Positions 1-8,204 of a stretch of 34,343 nt of DNA are shown in pieces. The DNA is from an uncultured Eubacterium sp. Its GTDB lineage: Bacteria; Bacillota; Clostridia; Lachnospirales; Lachnospiraceae. Each line of letters begins with the position of its first letter. Within the stretch, counting starts at the first letter, position 1. Both the position numbers and the translations under genes were made by a program. Location: assembly GCA_905236235.1 (NCBI GenBank), contig CAJOPA010000110.1:1-34343 (forward strand), read 5' to 3'. The notes under the pieces were generated by a model. It was not told the DNA's origin, made no database searches, and saw only the letters and a list, made by a program, of their open reading frames with translations.

Positions 1-84
1 GCAGGAGTGGCGGAATTGGCAGACGCGCAGGCTTCAGGTGCCTGTGGTAGCAATATCGTGTGGGTTCAAGTCCCATCTCCTGCA
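1..84 (+). tRNA. tRNA-Leu (anticodon CAG)
   Basis: Acceptor GCAGGAG (1-7) pairs with CTCCTGC (77-83); long variable arm; anticodon stem CAGGC/GCCTG around loop TTCAGGT; T-loop GGGTTCAAGTCCC; CCA not encoded. Confidence 0.95.
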
Positions 85-90
85 TAAAGG

Positions 91-122
91 AAAAGCCTTG
101 CACATGTGCAGGGCTTTTCTTT
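91..122 (+). terminator. Intrinsic terminator downstream of tRNA-Leu
   Basis: aaaagccttgcacatgtgcagggcttttctttt: about 14-bp self-complementary stem followed by T-rich run. Confidence 0.75.
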
Positions 123-134
123 TATGCAGGAGCT

Positions 135-220
135 CCTTGAACCCAGCGGGTTCAAGGTCTCCTCGCCCTGACGAGCTCGTCGGTCAGTTCGGGCTGAAAA
201 AGGTCCACCGGACCTTTTTC
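135..220. repeat. Cluster of three adjacent palindromes
   Basis: ccttgaaccc-agc-gggttcaagg (135-157), gacgagctcgtc (170-181), gaaaaaggtcc-acc-ggacctttttc (196-220). Confidence 0.8.
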
Positions 221-376
221 CGGGACGCCCTCACCCCATCTCCTGTATTGCGATCTCTTTATATTGATGAGGAAATCAATGGCAATCTATTTACGTATTC
301 CAAATTAATCAATATTGATAACATTAGGCATAAATTGAATGATATCGGGAAAGAAATACAAGGAGGATGTTTTTAG

Positions 377-1369
377 ATGAGAAATAAAGTAATGGGCACG
401 ATATCTCTGGGAGTCGGAATTCTCATTTTTTTGATAACATGTGTATGGATTCTGACCGGAATACGGAATATGAGTGCCGACTACCAGAGGTTGGAAAATC
501 TGGATGTTTCAGAGTCCACCACGGCTACGATCTCTTATGATGACCATTTTGCGTCGGAGGGATTTGGAATTCAAACCGATCCCGAAAATCCTGAAATGCG
601 TGAAGAATTAAATCGGTTCATTGAGGAAAGCCTAAAGGGAATAGACGAAAAGATCGTTGTCAGCGTACTGGTTTTCACAATGGTGACCGTCACGGTACTG
701 GTTTATTGGTTTTATTGGACTTTCGGAGAGAATAGAAAAAAGTATATTATGAGCATCCTGCTGGGGACATTGATCCTCTTTGGGGTTTTTCTGATTTGTA
801 TTGTGATTGCACATACAATTTTGCATATGCCATTCTATTTTCCGTTGGGATATGATCTTCTGCTGATTATTGCCAGCCTTTTATCCATTGCTGCCGGGAG
901 CTGTTTTCTTGGTTGGTTAATCAGGCGGGCCCGGTTTAAAGGAATTGTAGCTATCGCAGCAATCCCTGCCGTTATAGCGTTTTTTGTGTTTGGAACCGTA
1001 TTTGAATATGGATTATTCACGACTCCCCAAGTGGATTCATTTGACTATGTTGTTCAGGACTATGTTCCAAACCTGTACGATGAAAATTTTGAAGGTGAAG
1101 CATACTATGATGAAGTAAAAAATGTCATGATAGTAAATGGAACGGAATATTCGCCACGACAGGCAGACAATCCGGAATATTTGAGAGGAGTGAAACGCAT
1201 GGGGGCTATTCTCTACGAAGCCCTAAATCCATATGGTGGTAATGGCCTGTTTGCGGCATACGAAGTGGAAAGCAATATCAATATCAGTGTTGTCGCTTTA
1301 ATCCTGTATGTGGCGAAAGCACTCCTATTCGTTCTTTTGACCATGGGATTGAAGAATAGTAAGTCATAA
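377..1369 (+). CDS. Hypothetical multi-pass membrane protein
   Basis: 330-aa ORF preceded by AGGAGG (361-366); several hydrophobic segments; AT-rich compared with neighbouring genes. Confidence 0.8.
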   Translation: MRNKVMGTISLGVGILIFLITCVWILTGIRNMSADYQRLENLDVSESTTATISYDDHFASEGFGIQTDPENPEMREELNRFIEESLKGIDEKIVVSVLVFTMVTVTVLVYWFYWTFGENRKKYIMSILLGTLILFGVFLICIVIAHTILHMPFYFPLGYDLLLIIASLLSIAAGSCFLGWLIRRARFKGIVAIAAIPAVIAFFVFGTVFEYGLFTTPQVDSFDYVVQDYVPNLYDENFEGEAYYDEVKNVMIVNGTEYSPRQADNPEYLRGVKRMGAILYEALNPYGGNGLFAAYEVESNINISVVALILYVAKALLFVLLTMGLKNSKS

Positions 1370-1377
1370 TAGTCACA

Positions 1378-1407
1378 GGATACGGGTGCAAAACCCGATC
1401 CTTTTTT
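1378..1407 (+). terminator. Intrinsic terminator
   Basis: ggatacgggt-gcaaa-acccgatcc followed by tttttt. Confidence 0.75.
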
Positions 1408-1444
1408 ATGCCCATATGAAAAACCGAAATCACCACCGAACTCC

Positions 1445-1473
1445 TTGACGCAAACCCCAAATAAGAGCATAAT
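1445..1473 (+). promoter_or_regulatory. Sigma-A-like promoter for the NSS transporter
   Basis: TTGACG - 17 bp - CATAAT upstream of the CDS. Confidence 0.6.
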
Positions 1474-1566
1474 CAAACAGGTGCAGATTTTGCGCCTGTT
1501 TTGCCGTGCAAATGCAGAAAAACGGATGTTGCATTGCACGGAAATACGTGTGTGAGGGAGAATGTG

Positions 1567-2934
1567 ATGAGTGAAATGAAAAAAAGAGAAAATTTTGGTT
1601 CACGTCTCGGCTTTATATTGGTCAGTGCCGGATGCGCGGTGGGGATCGGAAACGTATGGAAGTTCCCCTATGTTACCGGACAGAACGGCGGCGCAGTATT
1701 CGTGCTGTTTTATCTGCTGTTCCTGATCCTTATGGGGATTCCTGTGATGACCATGGAGTTTGCCGTCGGACGAGCAAGCCGCAGAAGCGCGGTGTCCGGT
1801 TATAAGGCTCTGGAGAAAAAGGGCAGCAAGTGGCACATCCACGGATGGTTTTGTATCGCGGGATGCTACCTGTTGATGATGTATTACACCACGGTGTCCG
1901 GATGGATGCTGGATTACTTCTATAAATTTGCTGTCGGGACCTTTGACGAGATCGCGACGGAAGACGTCGGCGGCGTATTTGGCGCGATGCTCTCGGATCC
2001 CATTGAGATGGCGATCTTTATGGCGATCACCGTGCTTGCCGGATTTGGAGTCTTAAGCTTCGGTGTACAGAAGGGTCTTGAAAAGGTCAACAAGGTGATG
2101 ATGACCGGCCTGCTTCTTTTAATCGCCGTACTTGCCGTCCATTCCTTCACTCTTGAAGGGGCGGGCGAAGGCGTTGGTTTTTATCTGCTCCCCGATTGGA
2201 GCAGGGCAAAGGAAGCCGGACTTTGGAATGTGATGTCGGCCGCCATGAACCAGGCGTTCTTTACATTAAGCCTGGGTATCGGCGCGCTGGAGATCTTCGG
2301 AAGCTATATGTCCGATGAGAAGACGCTGACCGGGGAAGCGATCCGGGTATGTGCACTTGACACATTCGTGGCGATCCTTTCCGGACTGATCATTTTCCCT
2401 GCGTGCTTCAGCTACGGCGTACAGCCCGATCAGGGACCGTCCCTTATCTTCATCACGCTTCCTACGGTATTCATGAACATGCCGGCCGGACGGATCTGGG
2501 GAACCCTGTTTTTCGTATTCATGACGTTTGCAAGCTTTTCCACGGTAACGGCCGTGTTTGAAAATCTGATCGCCTATCTTGAGGATGAGTTCGGATGGAC
2601 GAGAGGCAAAGCGGTAACGGTTAACCTGATCTTTATATTGGTCGCAAGCCTCCCCTGCCTGCTCGGATACAATGTATGGAGCGATCTTCATATCATCGGC
2701 GGGCGTGATGTGCTTGACTCCGAGGATTTCCTGGTAAGTAATCTCTTGCTTCCGCTCGGATCGCTGATCTTCTGTCTGTTCTGCGTGACGAAGTTCGGAT
2801 GGGGATTTGACAAGTATTTGGCAGAGACCAATAAGGGCGACGGCATCAAGATGCCTATGTGGTTAAAGCCTTACTTCAAATTCGTGCTGCCGATCCTTGT
2901 GCTTATCATCGTGGTTATGGGGCTGATCCCGTAA
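1567..2934 (+). CDS. Sodium-dependent neurotransmitter:sodium symporter (SNF/NSS) family transporter
   Basis: N-terminal GSRLGFILVSAGCAVGIGNVWKFPYVTGQNGGAVF is the diagnostic NSS TM1 motif; start at MSEMKKRENF after gagggaga. Confidence 0.93.
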   Translation: MSEMKKRENFGSRLGFILVSAGCAVGIGNVWKFPYVTGQNGGAVFVLFYLLFLILMGIPVMTMEFAVGRASRRSAVSGYKALEKKGSKWHIHGWFCIAGCYLLMMYYTTVSGWMLDYFYKFAVGTFDEIATEDVGGVFGAMLSDPIEMAIFMAITVLAGFGVLSFGVQKGLEKVNKVMMTGLLLLIAVLAVHSFTLEGAGEGVGFYLLPDWSRAKEAGLWNVMSAAMNQAFFTLSLGIGALEIFGSYMSDEKTLTGEAIRVCALDTFVAILSGLIIFPACFSYGVQPDQGPSLIFITLPTVFMNMPAGRIWGTLFFVFMTFASFSTVTAVFENLIAYLEDEFGWTRGKAVTVNLIFILVASLPCLLGYNVWSDLHIIGGRDVLDSEDFLVSNLLLPLGSLIFCLFCVTKFGWGFDKYLAETNKGDGIKMPMWLKPYFKFVLPILVLIIVVMGLIP

Positions 2935-2984
2935 AAAAGGGATAGGATCACCGTAAGGTCATCTTTTGCCATAAGCAAAAAAAT

Positions 2985-3029
2985 CAGACCGTGTGAAGAG
3001 GGGTATCGCTTCACACGGTCTGTTTTTTT
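2985..3029. terminator. Strong (probably bidirectional) terminator between convergent genes
   Basis: cagaccgtgtgaag-aggggtatcg-cttcacacggtctg followed by ttttttt. Confidence 0.85.
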
Positions 3030-3047
3030 AGGAAAATTTAAAGCCGT

Positions 3048-4421
3048 TTATCCAATTTTAGGAAGCTTTGCAAAAGATTCCTTTAGCTGTGCATCTGTCG
3101 GAATCTCATCCGTCATCAGCCCATCATGGTATTTTTCGTAGGCGACCATGTCAAAGTATCCGGTTCCGGTAAGACCGAAGACGATGGTTTTTTCTTCTCC
3201 GGTCTCCTTGCATTTTAGCGCCTCATCAATCGCAGCTCTGATGGCGTGAGAACTTTCCGGTGCGGGCAGGATGCCTTCCACACGGGCGAACTGTTCTGCC
3301 GCTTCAAAGACGGATGTTTGTTCCACGCTTACCGCTTCCATCATTTTGTCATGGTAGAGCTGGGAAAGAATGGTACTCATGCCATGGAATCGAAGACCGC
3401 CGGCATGGTTCGGCGAGGGGATGAATCCGCTTCCGAGTGTGTACATCTTGGCAAGAGGGCAGATCATTCCCGTGTCGCAAAAGTCGTAAGCGAAGGTGCC
3501 TCTGGTAAAGCTCGGGCAGGAAGCAGGCTCAACGGCAATGATTCGGTAATCCGCTTCCCCACGGAGTTTTTCTCCCATAAACGGAGCAATGAGACCTCCA
3601 AGGTTGGAGCCGCCACCGGCACATCCGATGATGATATCCGGCTTGATACCGTATTTATCCAATGCGGTCTTTGTTTCCAGACCGATCACGGATTGATGAA
3701 GAAGAACCTGATTGAGTACGCTTCCAAGCACATAGCGATAACCGGGATTCTTTGTAGCAACTTCCACAGCTTCTGAAATGGCACAACCAAGGCTTCCGGT
3801 TGTTCCCGGATGTTCGGCAAGGATTTTCTTCCCGACCTCTGTTGTCTCGGAGGGTGAGGGGACAACAGATGCTCCATAGGTACGCATGACTTCACGGCGG
3901 AATGGTTTTTGCTCATAGGACACCTTTACCATATATACCTTGCAGTCCAGGTCAAAGTAGGAGCAGGCCATGGAAAGTGCCGTGCCCCACTGACCGGCTC
4001 CGGTCTCGGTTGTAACGCCTTTCAAGCCCTGCTTCTTTGCATAGTATGCCTGGGCGATGGCAGAATTAAGCTTGTGGCTTCCGCTGGTATTGTTGCCTTC
4101 AAACTTGTAGTAGATCTTTGCGGGAGTCTGAAGCTTTTCCTCCAGGCAATACGCACGCACAAGCGGAGAAGGGCGGTACATCTTGTAAAATTCACGGATC
4201 TCCTCGGGAATCTCCACAAATGCGGTGGTATCGTCCAGTTCCTGTTTTACGAGTTCCTCACAAAAGATCGGTGAGAGTTCTTCGGCAGTCAGGGGCTTGC
4301 CTGTCCCGGGATTAAGAAGGGGGGCGGGCTTGTTTTTCATATCTGCCCTCATGTTGTACCATTGTTTAGGCATCTCATCTTCGGTAAGATAGATTTTGTA
4401 AGGGATTTTTTTCTCTGACAT
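3048..4421 (-). CDS. TrpB-like pyridoxal-phosphate-dependent enzyme (tryptophan synthase beta, TrpB2 type)
   Basis: PLP lysine region KFEGNNTSGSHKLNSAIAQAYYAK, GCAGGGSNLGG phosphate-binding loop, EPASCPSFTRG; start MSEKKIPYKIYL preceded by GAAAGGAG. Confidence 0.92.
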   Translation of the reverse strand: MSEKKIPYKIYLTEDEMPKQWYNMRADMKNKPAPLLNPGTGKPLTAEELSPIFCEELVKQELDDTTAFVEIPEEIREFYKMYRPSPLVRAYCLEEKLQTPAKIYYKFEGNNTSGSHKLNSAIAQAYYAKKQGLKGVTTETGAGQWGTALSMACSYFDLDCKVYMVKVSYEQKPFRREVMRTYGASVVPSPSETTEVGKKILAEHPGTTGSLGCAISEAVEVATKNPGYRYVLGSVLNQVLLHQSVIGLETKTALDKYGIKPDIIIGCAGGGSNLGGLIAPFMGEKLRGEADYRIIAVEPASCPSFTRGTFAYDFCDTGMICPLAKMYTLGSGFIPSPNHAGGLRFHGMSTILSQLYHDKMMEAVSVEQTSVFEAAEQFARVEGILPAPESSHAIRAAIDEALKCKETGEEKTIVFGLTGTGYFDMVAYEKYHDGLMTDEIPTDAQLKESFAKLPKIG

Positions 4422-4444
4422 TTTGTTTTTCTCCTTTCGATTCG

Positions 4445-4755
4445 TTTGAAGACAGGTATCTCTCTGCGCATAAAAAATACCTGTCCCATAGCAAATGTTT
4501 GCTGGGACAGGTATAGATATCATTTACCTGCGGTGCCACCCGGCTTGGTGTATAGAATACACCCACTCATCGCGTACCATCATACGCCGGACTTTGATCA
4601 CGGAGATCCTCACTCCGTCTCACATACTAAGGCACAGCGCCTTTTCTGTTTCGCCCTCAGAAGTCCATTCGGCAAAAGCACTTTTGCTGCGATCACACCA
4701 TCCGCAACTCTCTGGTAAAAGGAGGCTTTAGCTTACTCACTCTTCCTCAACGGTT
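4445..4755 (-). promoter_or_regulatory. T-box leader (predicted tRNA-Trp responsive) upstream of the TrpB-like gene
   Basis: Minus strand contains the T-box core AAGCCGGGTGGCACCGCAGG (about 4530-4550), stem-I-like AGAGAGTTGCGGATGG, a UGG candidate specifier in GAATGGACTTCTGAGGGC (UGG at 4665-4667), and terminator tacctgtcccagcaaacatttgctatgggacaggta with a T-run. Confidence 0.93.
4475..4516 (-). terminator. Intrinsic terminator of the T-box leader
   Basis: Minus strand acctgtcccagcaaa...tttgctatgggacaggt followed by attttttat. Confidence 0.85.
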
Positions 4756-4761
4756 TAGACA

Positions 4762-4790
4762 AAAATATCATAAAGAAAAATCCTTGTCAA
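4762..4790 (-). promoter_or_regulatory. Sigma-A promoter driving the T-box leader
   Basis: Minus strand TTGACA - 17 bp - TATTTT. Confidence 0.8.
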
Positions 4791-4947
4791 GAATTTTTTG
4801 AAAAAATGGACAGAATATTTTACAGAGAGGAAGGAATGGGTTTTACGCCGTAATCATGCTATAATAAAGATGCGCACATAGGGTGCACAGAAAAAGGACC
4901 GCAACGTTTGCGTGAAGGTCAAATATTCCTATTACAGGAGGGGGAAC

Positions 4948-6993
4948 ATGAAAAGAAAATGGATGAAAGTGATGCTGGCGGCATCGCTGTCGCTAAGCCT
5001 TGTGCTTGGTATGGCAGCATGTGGCCAAAGCGGCGCACAGGACGCGGAAAACGCGGATCAGACGGGCGAGGAAACCTCTGATGGCGCCGCAGCCGCATCT
5101 TCCGATGCTTCGGGAGATGCTTCAGGGGATGCCTCAGGCAATGCCTTTGGCATGATGGGCATGAGTACGGGTCCGACCGAGACGGATTCCGCCAAGGCCA
5201 ATCCGGATCAGGCGATCACGCTGGACGGTATCGCCATGGGACAGGTACGTACGCTGTTAACGACCGCTGTTTTGGCATACGACGGCGGGGAGCTGGATGA
5301 GGCGCATACGACGAATGCAGGTCTTACCGAGGACGGTGATCTGACGACGATCGTGTCCGAGGAAGACAATGCCAACGGTATCGTGATCCGTAATACCGGC
5401 GCATTTGTGCTGGGCGGGGAGTCCGATCCGGCGCTTCTTGCTGAAAAGATCAATTTTTCCTATGTCAGTGGCAGCCATTATGGTGATTGGGAGGCTTTCT
5501 GCGCAGAGATGGGCTATGATGCTTCCATGACCGTGGAGGAGATTGCGGAGGATATCATTGCGAGCGGTTCCGCGACCAGCTATACCAATGTGGGACTGGC
5601 GGCACCGGAGACGGTATCCTTGAGCAATTACTACCTGGATTTCACCGGTTCGGGTACCAATGATATGGGTGGTTTCGGTGCGGCGTTGTACGTTTCGGAC
5701 AATGCGGTGGCGGAGTTTAATAACTTCAAGGTGATCACCCGCGGCCCGGGGCGCGGTACGCTCTTTACCAGATTTGGCGCGCAGGTGACTGTCAATGACT
5801 CGACGTTCTATGCAACGGCAGGAGATACTTCGAGTGCGGCGATGGGATGCCCTCCGGGACTGTTTCTCGAAGGCAAGGTACGCGCGACCAATGCGGTAGG
5901 CGCTTCCGTAGTGACCTACAATGATTCCGTTGTGATCAGCCAGGGCTGGGGTGCGCTCAGTACCGACAGCGACGATCTTTATACCAATGTGGAGACGCCT
6001 ACGACGCTGAATATCAACAACAGCTATATTGCCGTACTGACCAGCGGTTACGGTGCGTATTCCGACGGCGCGGCGCGCGATACGTTTAAGGACTCCTATA
6101 TTGATGTGCCGGACTACGGCGCGGTCGAGACGGGTTCCGGTATCGTATCTTTTGAAAATTGCGTGCTCAATGTCGGCATGTATGGCGTGATGACGCATTC
6201 CGGCAACAGCCGTGGCGAGATCGTATTTAAGGACAGTGAGCTGCATGTGGGCGAGAGTGCCGTGATGCTCAGGGACACTGCCAATACCGTAACGTTCGAA
6301 AATACCACCATCGCCTATGACGGCACTGCCACCATCAATACGGAGGCGGCAGAGAGCTACGGTGTGGATCTGGCGGATGTGGATGCGGAGTTTGGCACAA
6401 AGAACGGCGTGGATAGCACCTATCTTCATACGGACTTTAAGTCTGCGGATTCCAAGTGCATCGTCAAGCTTTTGCACAACAGCGACTCCGGGTCCGGCAC
6501 GGAATCCACCAATGCGGCGCCTGTCGTTACCATCATCGGTTCGACCATGGCGGGGGATATCTTGAACACCGCAGCGATGGAAGGCGATGAAAACACGGCG
6601 ACCAGCGGTCCGGCGGGTGAAGGTGTCCGTACGGCAAGAAGCATGGAGGTTGTTCTGGAGGATTCCACCATTACCGGTGCCATTTCCCTGGGACAGGACA
6701 CCTGGAAGTTTGTATTGTTTGCCTCCGGCGGCAATACCACGCAGCAGATCGGCTATGCAGCATCTACCAAGCTCGGCTCCTTCCATGACGACGGTTACGG
6801 CCTTACGCTTTCCGTGACCAAGGGATCCGTATGGGAAGTAACGGAGACGTCTTATCTGACGGAGCTTACCATTGATGAGGACTCCTCCGTTGTCGGCGCG
6901 GATGGCGCGACGGTTACCATGACGGTGGATGGTAAAGAGACCCCGATCGCCGCAGGAACCTACAGCGGCGAGATCGTGATCACCGTAAAATAA
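4948..6993 (+). CDS. Large secreted lipoprotein with beta-helix-like repetitive ectodomain
   Basis: MKRKWMKVMLAASLSLSLVLGMAAC signal peptide and lipobox; Ser/Gly/Asp linker ASGDASGDASGNAFG; repeated short strands with N/T/V/D (e.g. VTVNDSTFYATAGD, TLNINNSYIAVLTSGYGAYSDG); RBS gaggggg. Confidence 0.85.
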   Translation: MKRKWMKVMLAASLSLSLVLGMAACGQSGAQDAENADQTGEETSDGAAAASSDASGDASGDASGNAFGMMGMSTGPTETDSAKANPDQAITLDGIAMGQVRTLLTTAVLAYDGGELDEAHTTNAGLTEDGDLTTIVSEEDNANGIVIRNTGAFVLGGESDPALLAEKINFSYVSGSHYGDWEAFCAEMGYDASMTVEEIAEDIIASGSATSYTNVGLAAPETVSLSNYYLDFTGSGTNDMGGFGAALYVSDNAVAEFNNFKVITRGPGRGTLFTRFGAQVTVNDSTFYATAGDTSSAAMGCPPGLFLEGKVRATNAVGASVVTYNDSVVISQGWGALSTDSDDLYTNVETPTTLNINNSYIAVLTSGYGAYSDGAARDTFKDSYIDVPDYGAVETGSGIVSFENCVLNVGMYGVMTHSGNSRGEIVFKDSELHVGESAVMLRDTANTVTFENTTIAYDGTATINTEAAESYGVDLADVDAEFGTKNGVDSTYLHTDFKSADSKCIVKLLHNSDSGSGTESTNAAPVVTIIGSTMAGDILNTAAMEGDENTATSGPAGEGVRTARSMEVVLEDSTITGAISLGQDTWKFVLFASGGNTTQQIGYAASTKLGSFHDDGYGLTLSVTKGSVWEVTETSYLTELTIDEDSSVVGADGATVTMTVDGKETPIAAGTYSGEIVITVK

Positions 6994-7032
6994 TCGATAG
7001 GATCATCGAAAGAACCATTGATAAAAAGTGAG

Positions 7033-7060
7033 CCCGCAGGCGGTTGCCTGCGGGTTTTTT
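7033..7060 (+). terminator. Intrinsic terminator
   Basis: cccgcaggc-ggtt-gcctgcggg followed by tttttt. Confidence 0.9.
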
Positions 7061-7178
7061 ATACGGAAATTTTCGCGGAAAAATTTTTTTCAAAAAAAAA
7101 GGAAGTCCTTTTTTTGCATGGTATTACTTTTATGTAGGGAGAAAAAGACAGCCCATGCAGGGGGAAAGAGGACGATAC

Positions 7179-8183
7179 GTGACAGTTCGTGAAGAGATCG
7201 AAGAAAGAGAAAAACAGATACTAAGCCCGTATGCCGCGCGAAGCGTGGACAGTGTCGGCAGGGACGTTTCGGAGGAGCCTTGTGACCTTCGGCCGGCGTA
7301 TCAGCGGGACCGGGACAGAATCTTGCATTGCAAGGCATTCCGGCGGATGAAGCACAAGACGCAGGTCTTTTTTTCTCCCAAGGGAGATCATTACCGTACG
7401 CGGCTTACCCATACGCTGGAGGTATCGCAGATCGCGAGAACCATGTCCAAAGCGCTCAAATTAAATGAAGATTTAACAGAAGCGATCGCCTTGGGGCATG
7501 ATCTGGGGCATACGCCGTTCGGACATTCCGGCGAGCGGGTCCTTAATGAATTGTGTGAGGACGGTTTCAAACATCACGAGCAGAGTGTGCGCATCGTGGA
7601 GAAGCTTGAAAAGGACGGCGAGGGGTTAAACCTCACCGTGGAAGTCAGAAACGGCATCTTAAATCACAAGACCGGCGGCAAGGCCATGACCCTTGAGGGG
7701 GATGTGGTGCGTTTCGCTGATAAGATCGCCTATATCCATCATGATGCGGATGATGCCATTCGCGCAGGACTCTTGACGGAGGAGGATATTCCCGGAGAGC
7801 TTCGTGCGATCTTGGGGCAGAACTGTAAAGACCGGTTAAATTATCTGATCCATGACGTGATCGCTTCAAGCCTCGGAAAGCCTGAGATCCGCATGGCCGA
7901 GGAGACCTATCGGGCCATGATGGATTTTCGCCAATATATGTTTGATAATGTTTACAAGCACCCTTCCACCATTCGCGAGGAGAAAAAGGCCCAGGATCTG
8001 TTGCGCTTTCTTTTCCGATATTATATGGAGAGCCCCCGGCAGATGCCGGAGCTTTATACCGGCATGATCGCGCGGGGCGAAAAGCAGGACCGGGTTGTAT
8101 GTGACTATATTTCCGGGATGACGGATCAGTTTGCCATGGATACCTATCGCAGACTGACCATTCCCAACCATTGGAGCGTGTGA
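7179..8183 (+). CDS. dgt: Deoxyguanosinetriphosphate triphosphohydrolase (dGTPase) family, HD domain
   Basis: CKAFRRMKHKTQVFFSPKGDHYRTRLTHTLEVSQIAR and GHDLGHTPFGHSGE HD motifs; GTG start chosen because AAAGAGG lies 7 bp upstream (ATG 7155 is the alternative). Confidence 0.9.
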   Translation: MTVREEIEEREKQILSPYAARSVDSVGRDVSEEPCDLRPAYQRDRDRILHCKAFRRMKHKTQVFFSPKGDHYRTRLTHTLEVSQIARTMSKALKLNEDLTEAIALGHDLGHTPFGHSGERVLNELCEDGFKHHEQSVRIVEKLEKDGEGLNLTVEVRNGILNHKTGGKAMTLEGDVVRFADKIAYIHHDADDAIRAGLLTEEDIPGELRAILGQNCKDRLNYLIHDVIASSLGKPEIRMAEETYRAMMDFRQYMFDNVYKHPSTIREEKKAQDLLRFLFRYYMESPRQMPELYTGMIARGEKQDRVVCDYISGMTDQFAMDTYRRLTIPNHWSV

Positions 8184-8204
8184 TGCGGACGGGGGAAAAG
8201 GCAA

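Noticed and set aside
38-376. 112-aa ORF starting inside tRNA-Leu
   Set aside because: Overlaps the tRNA, its terminator and the palindrome cluster; no plausible initiation site.
3246-4274. Plus-strand ORFs over the TrpB-like gene
   Set aside because: Antisense shadows of a well-supported conserved gene.
5110-5160. Possible CRISPR-like short tandem repeats
   Set aside because: In-frame codon repeats for an ASGD linker in the lipoprotein; no repeat/spacer architecture. No CRISPR array was seen in the window.
5257-6786. 509-aa ORF on the minus strand
   Set aside because: Fully antisense to the lipoprotein gene; Arg/His/Ile-rich low-information translation with no recognisable domain or RBS; typical shadow ORF.
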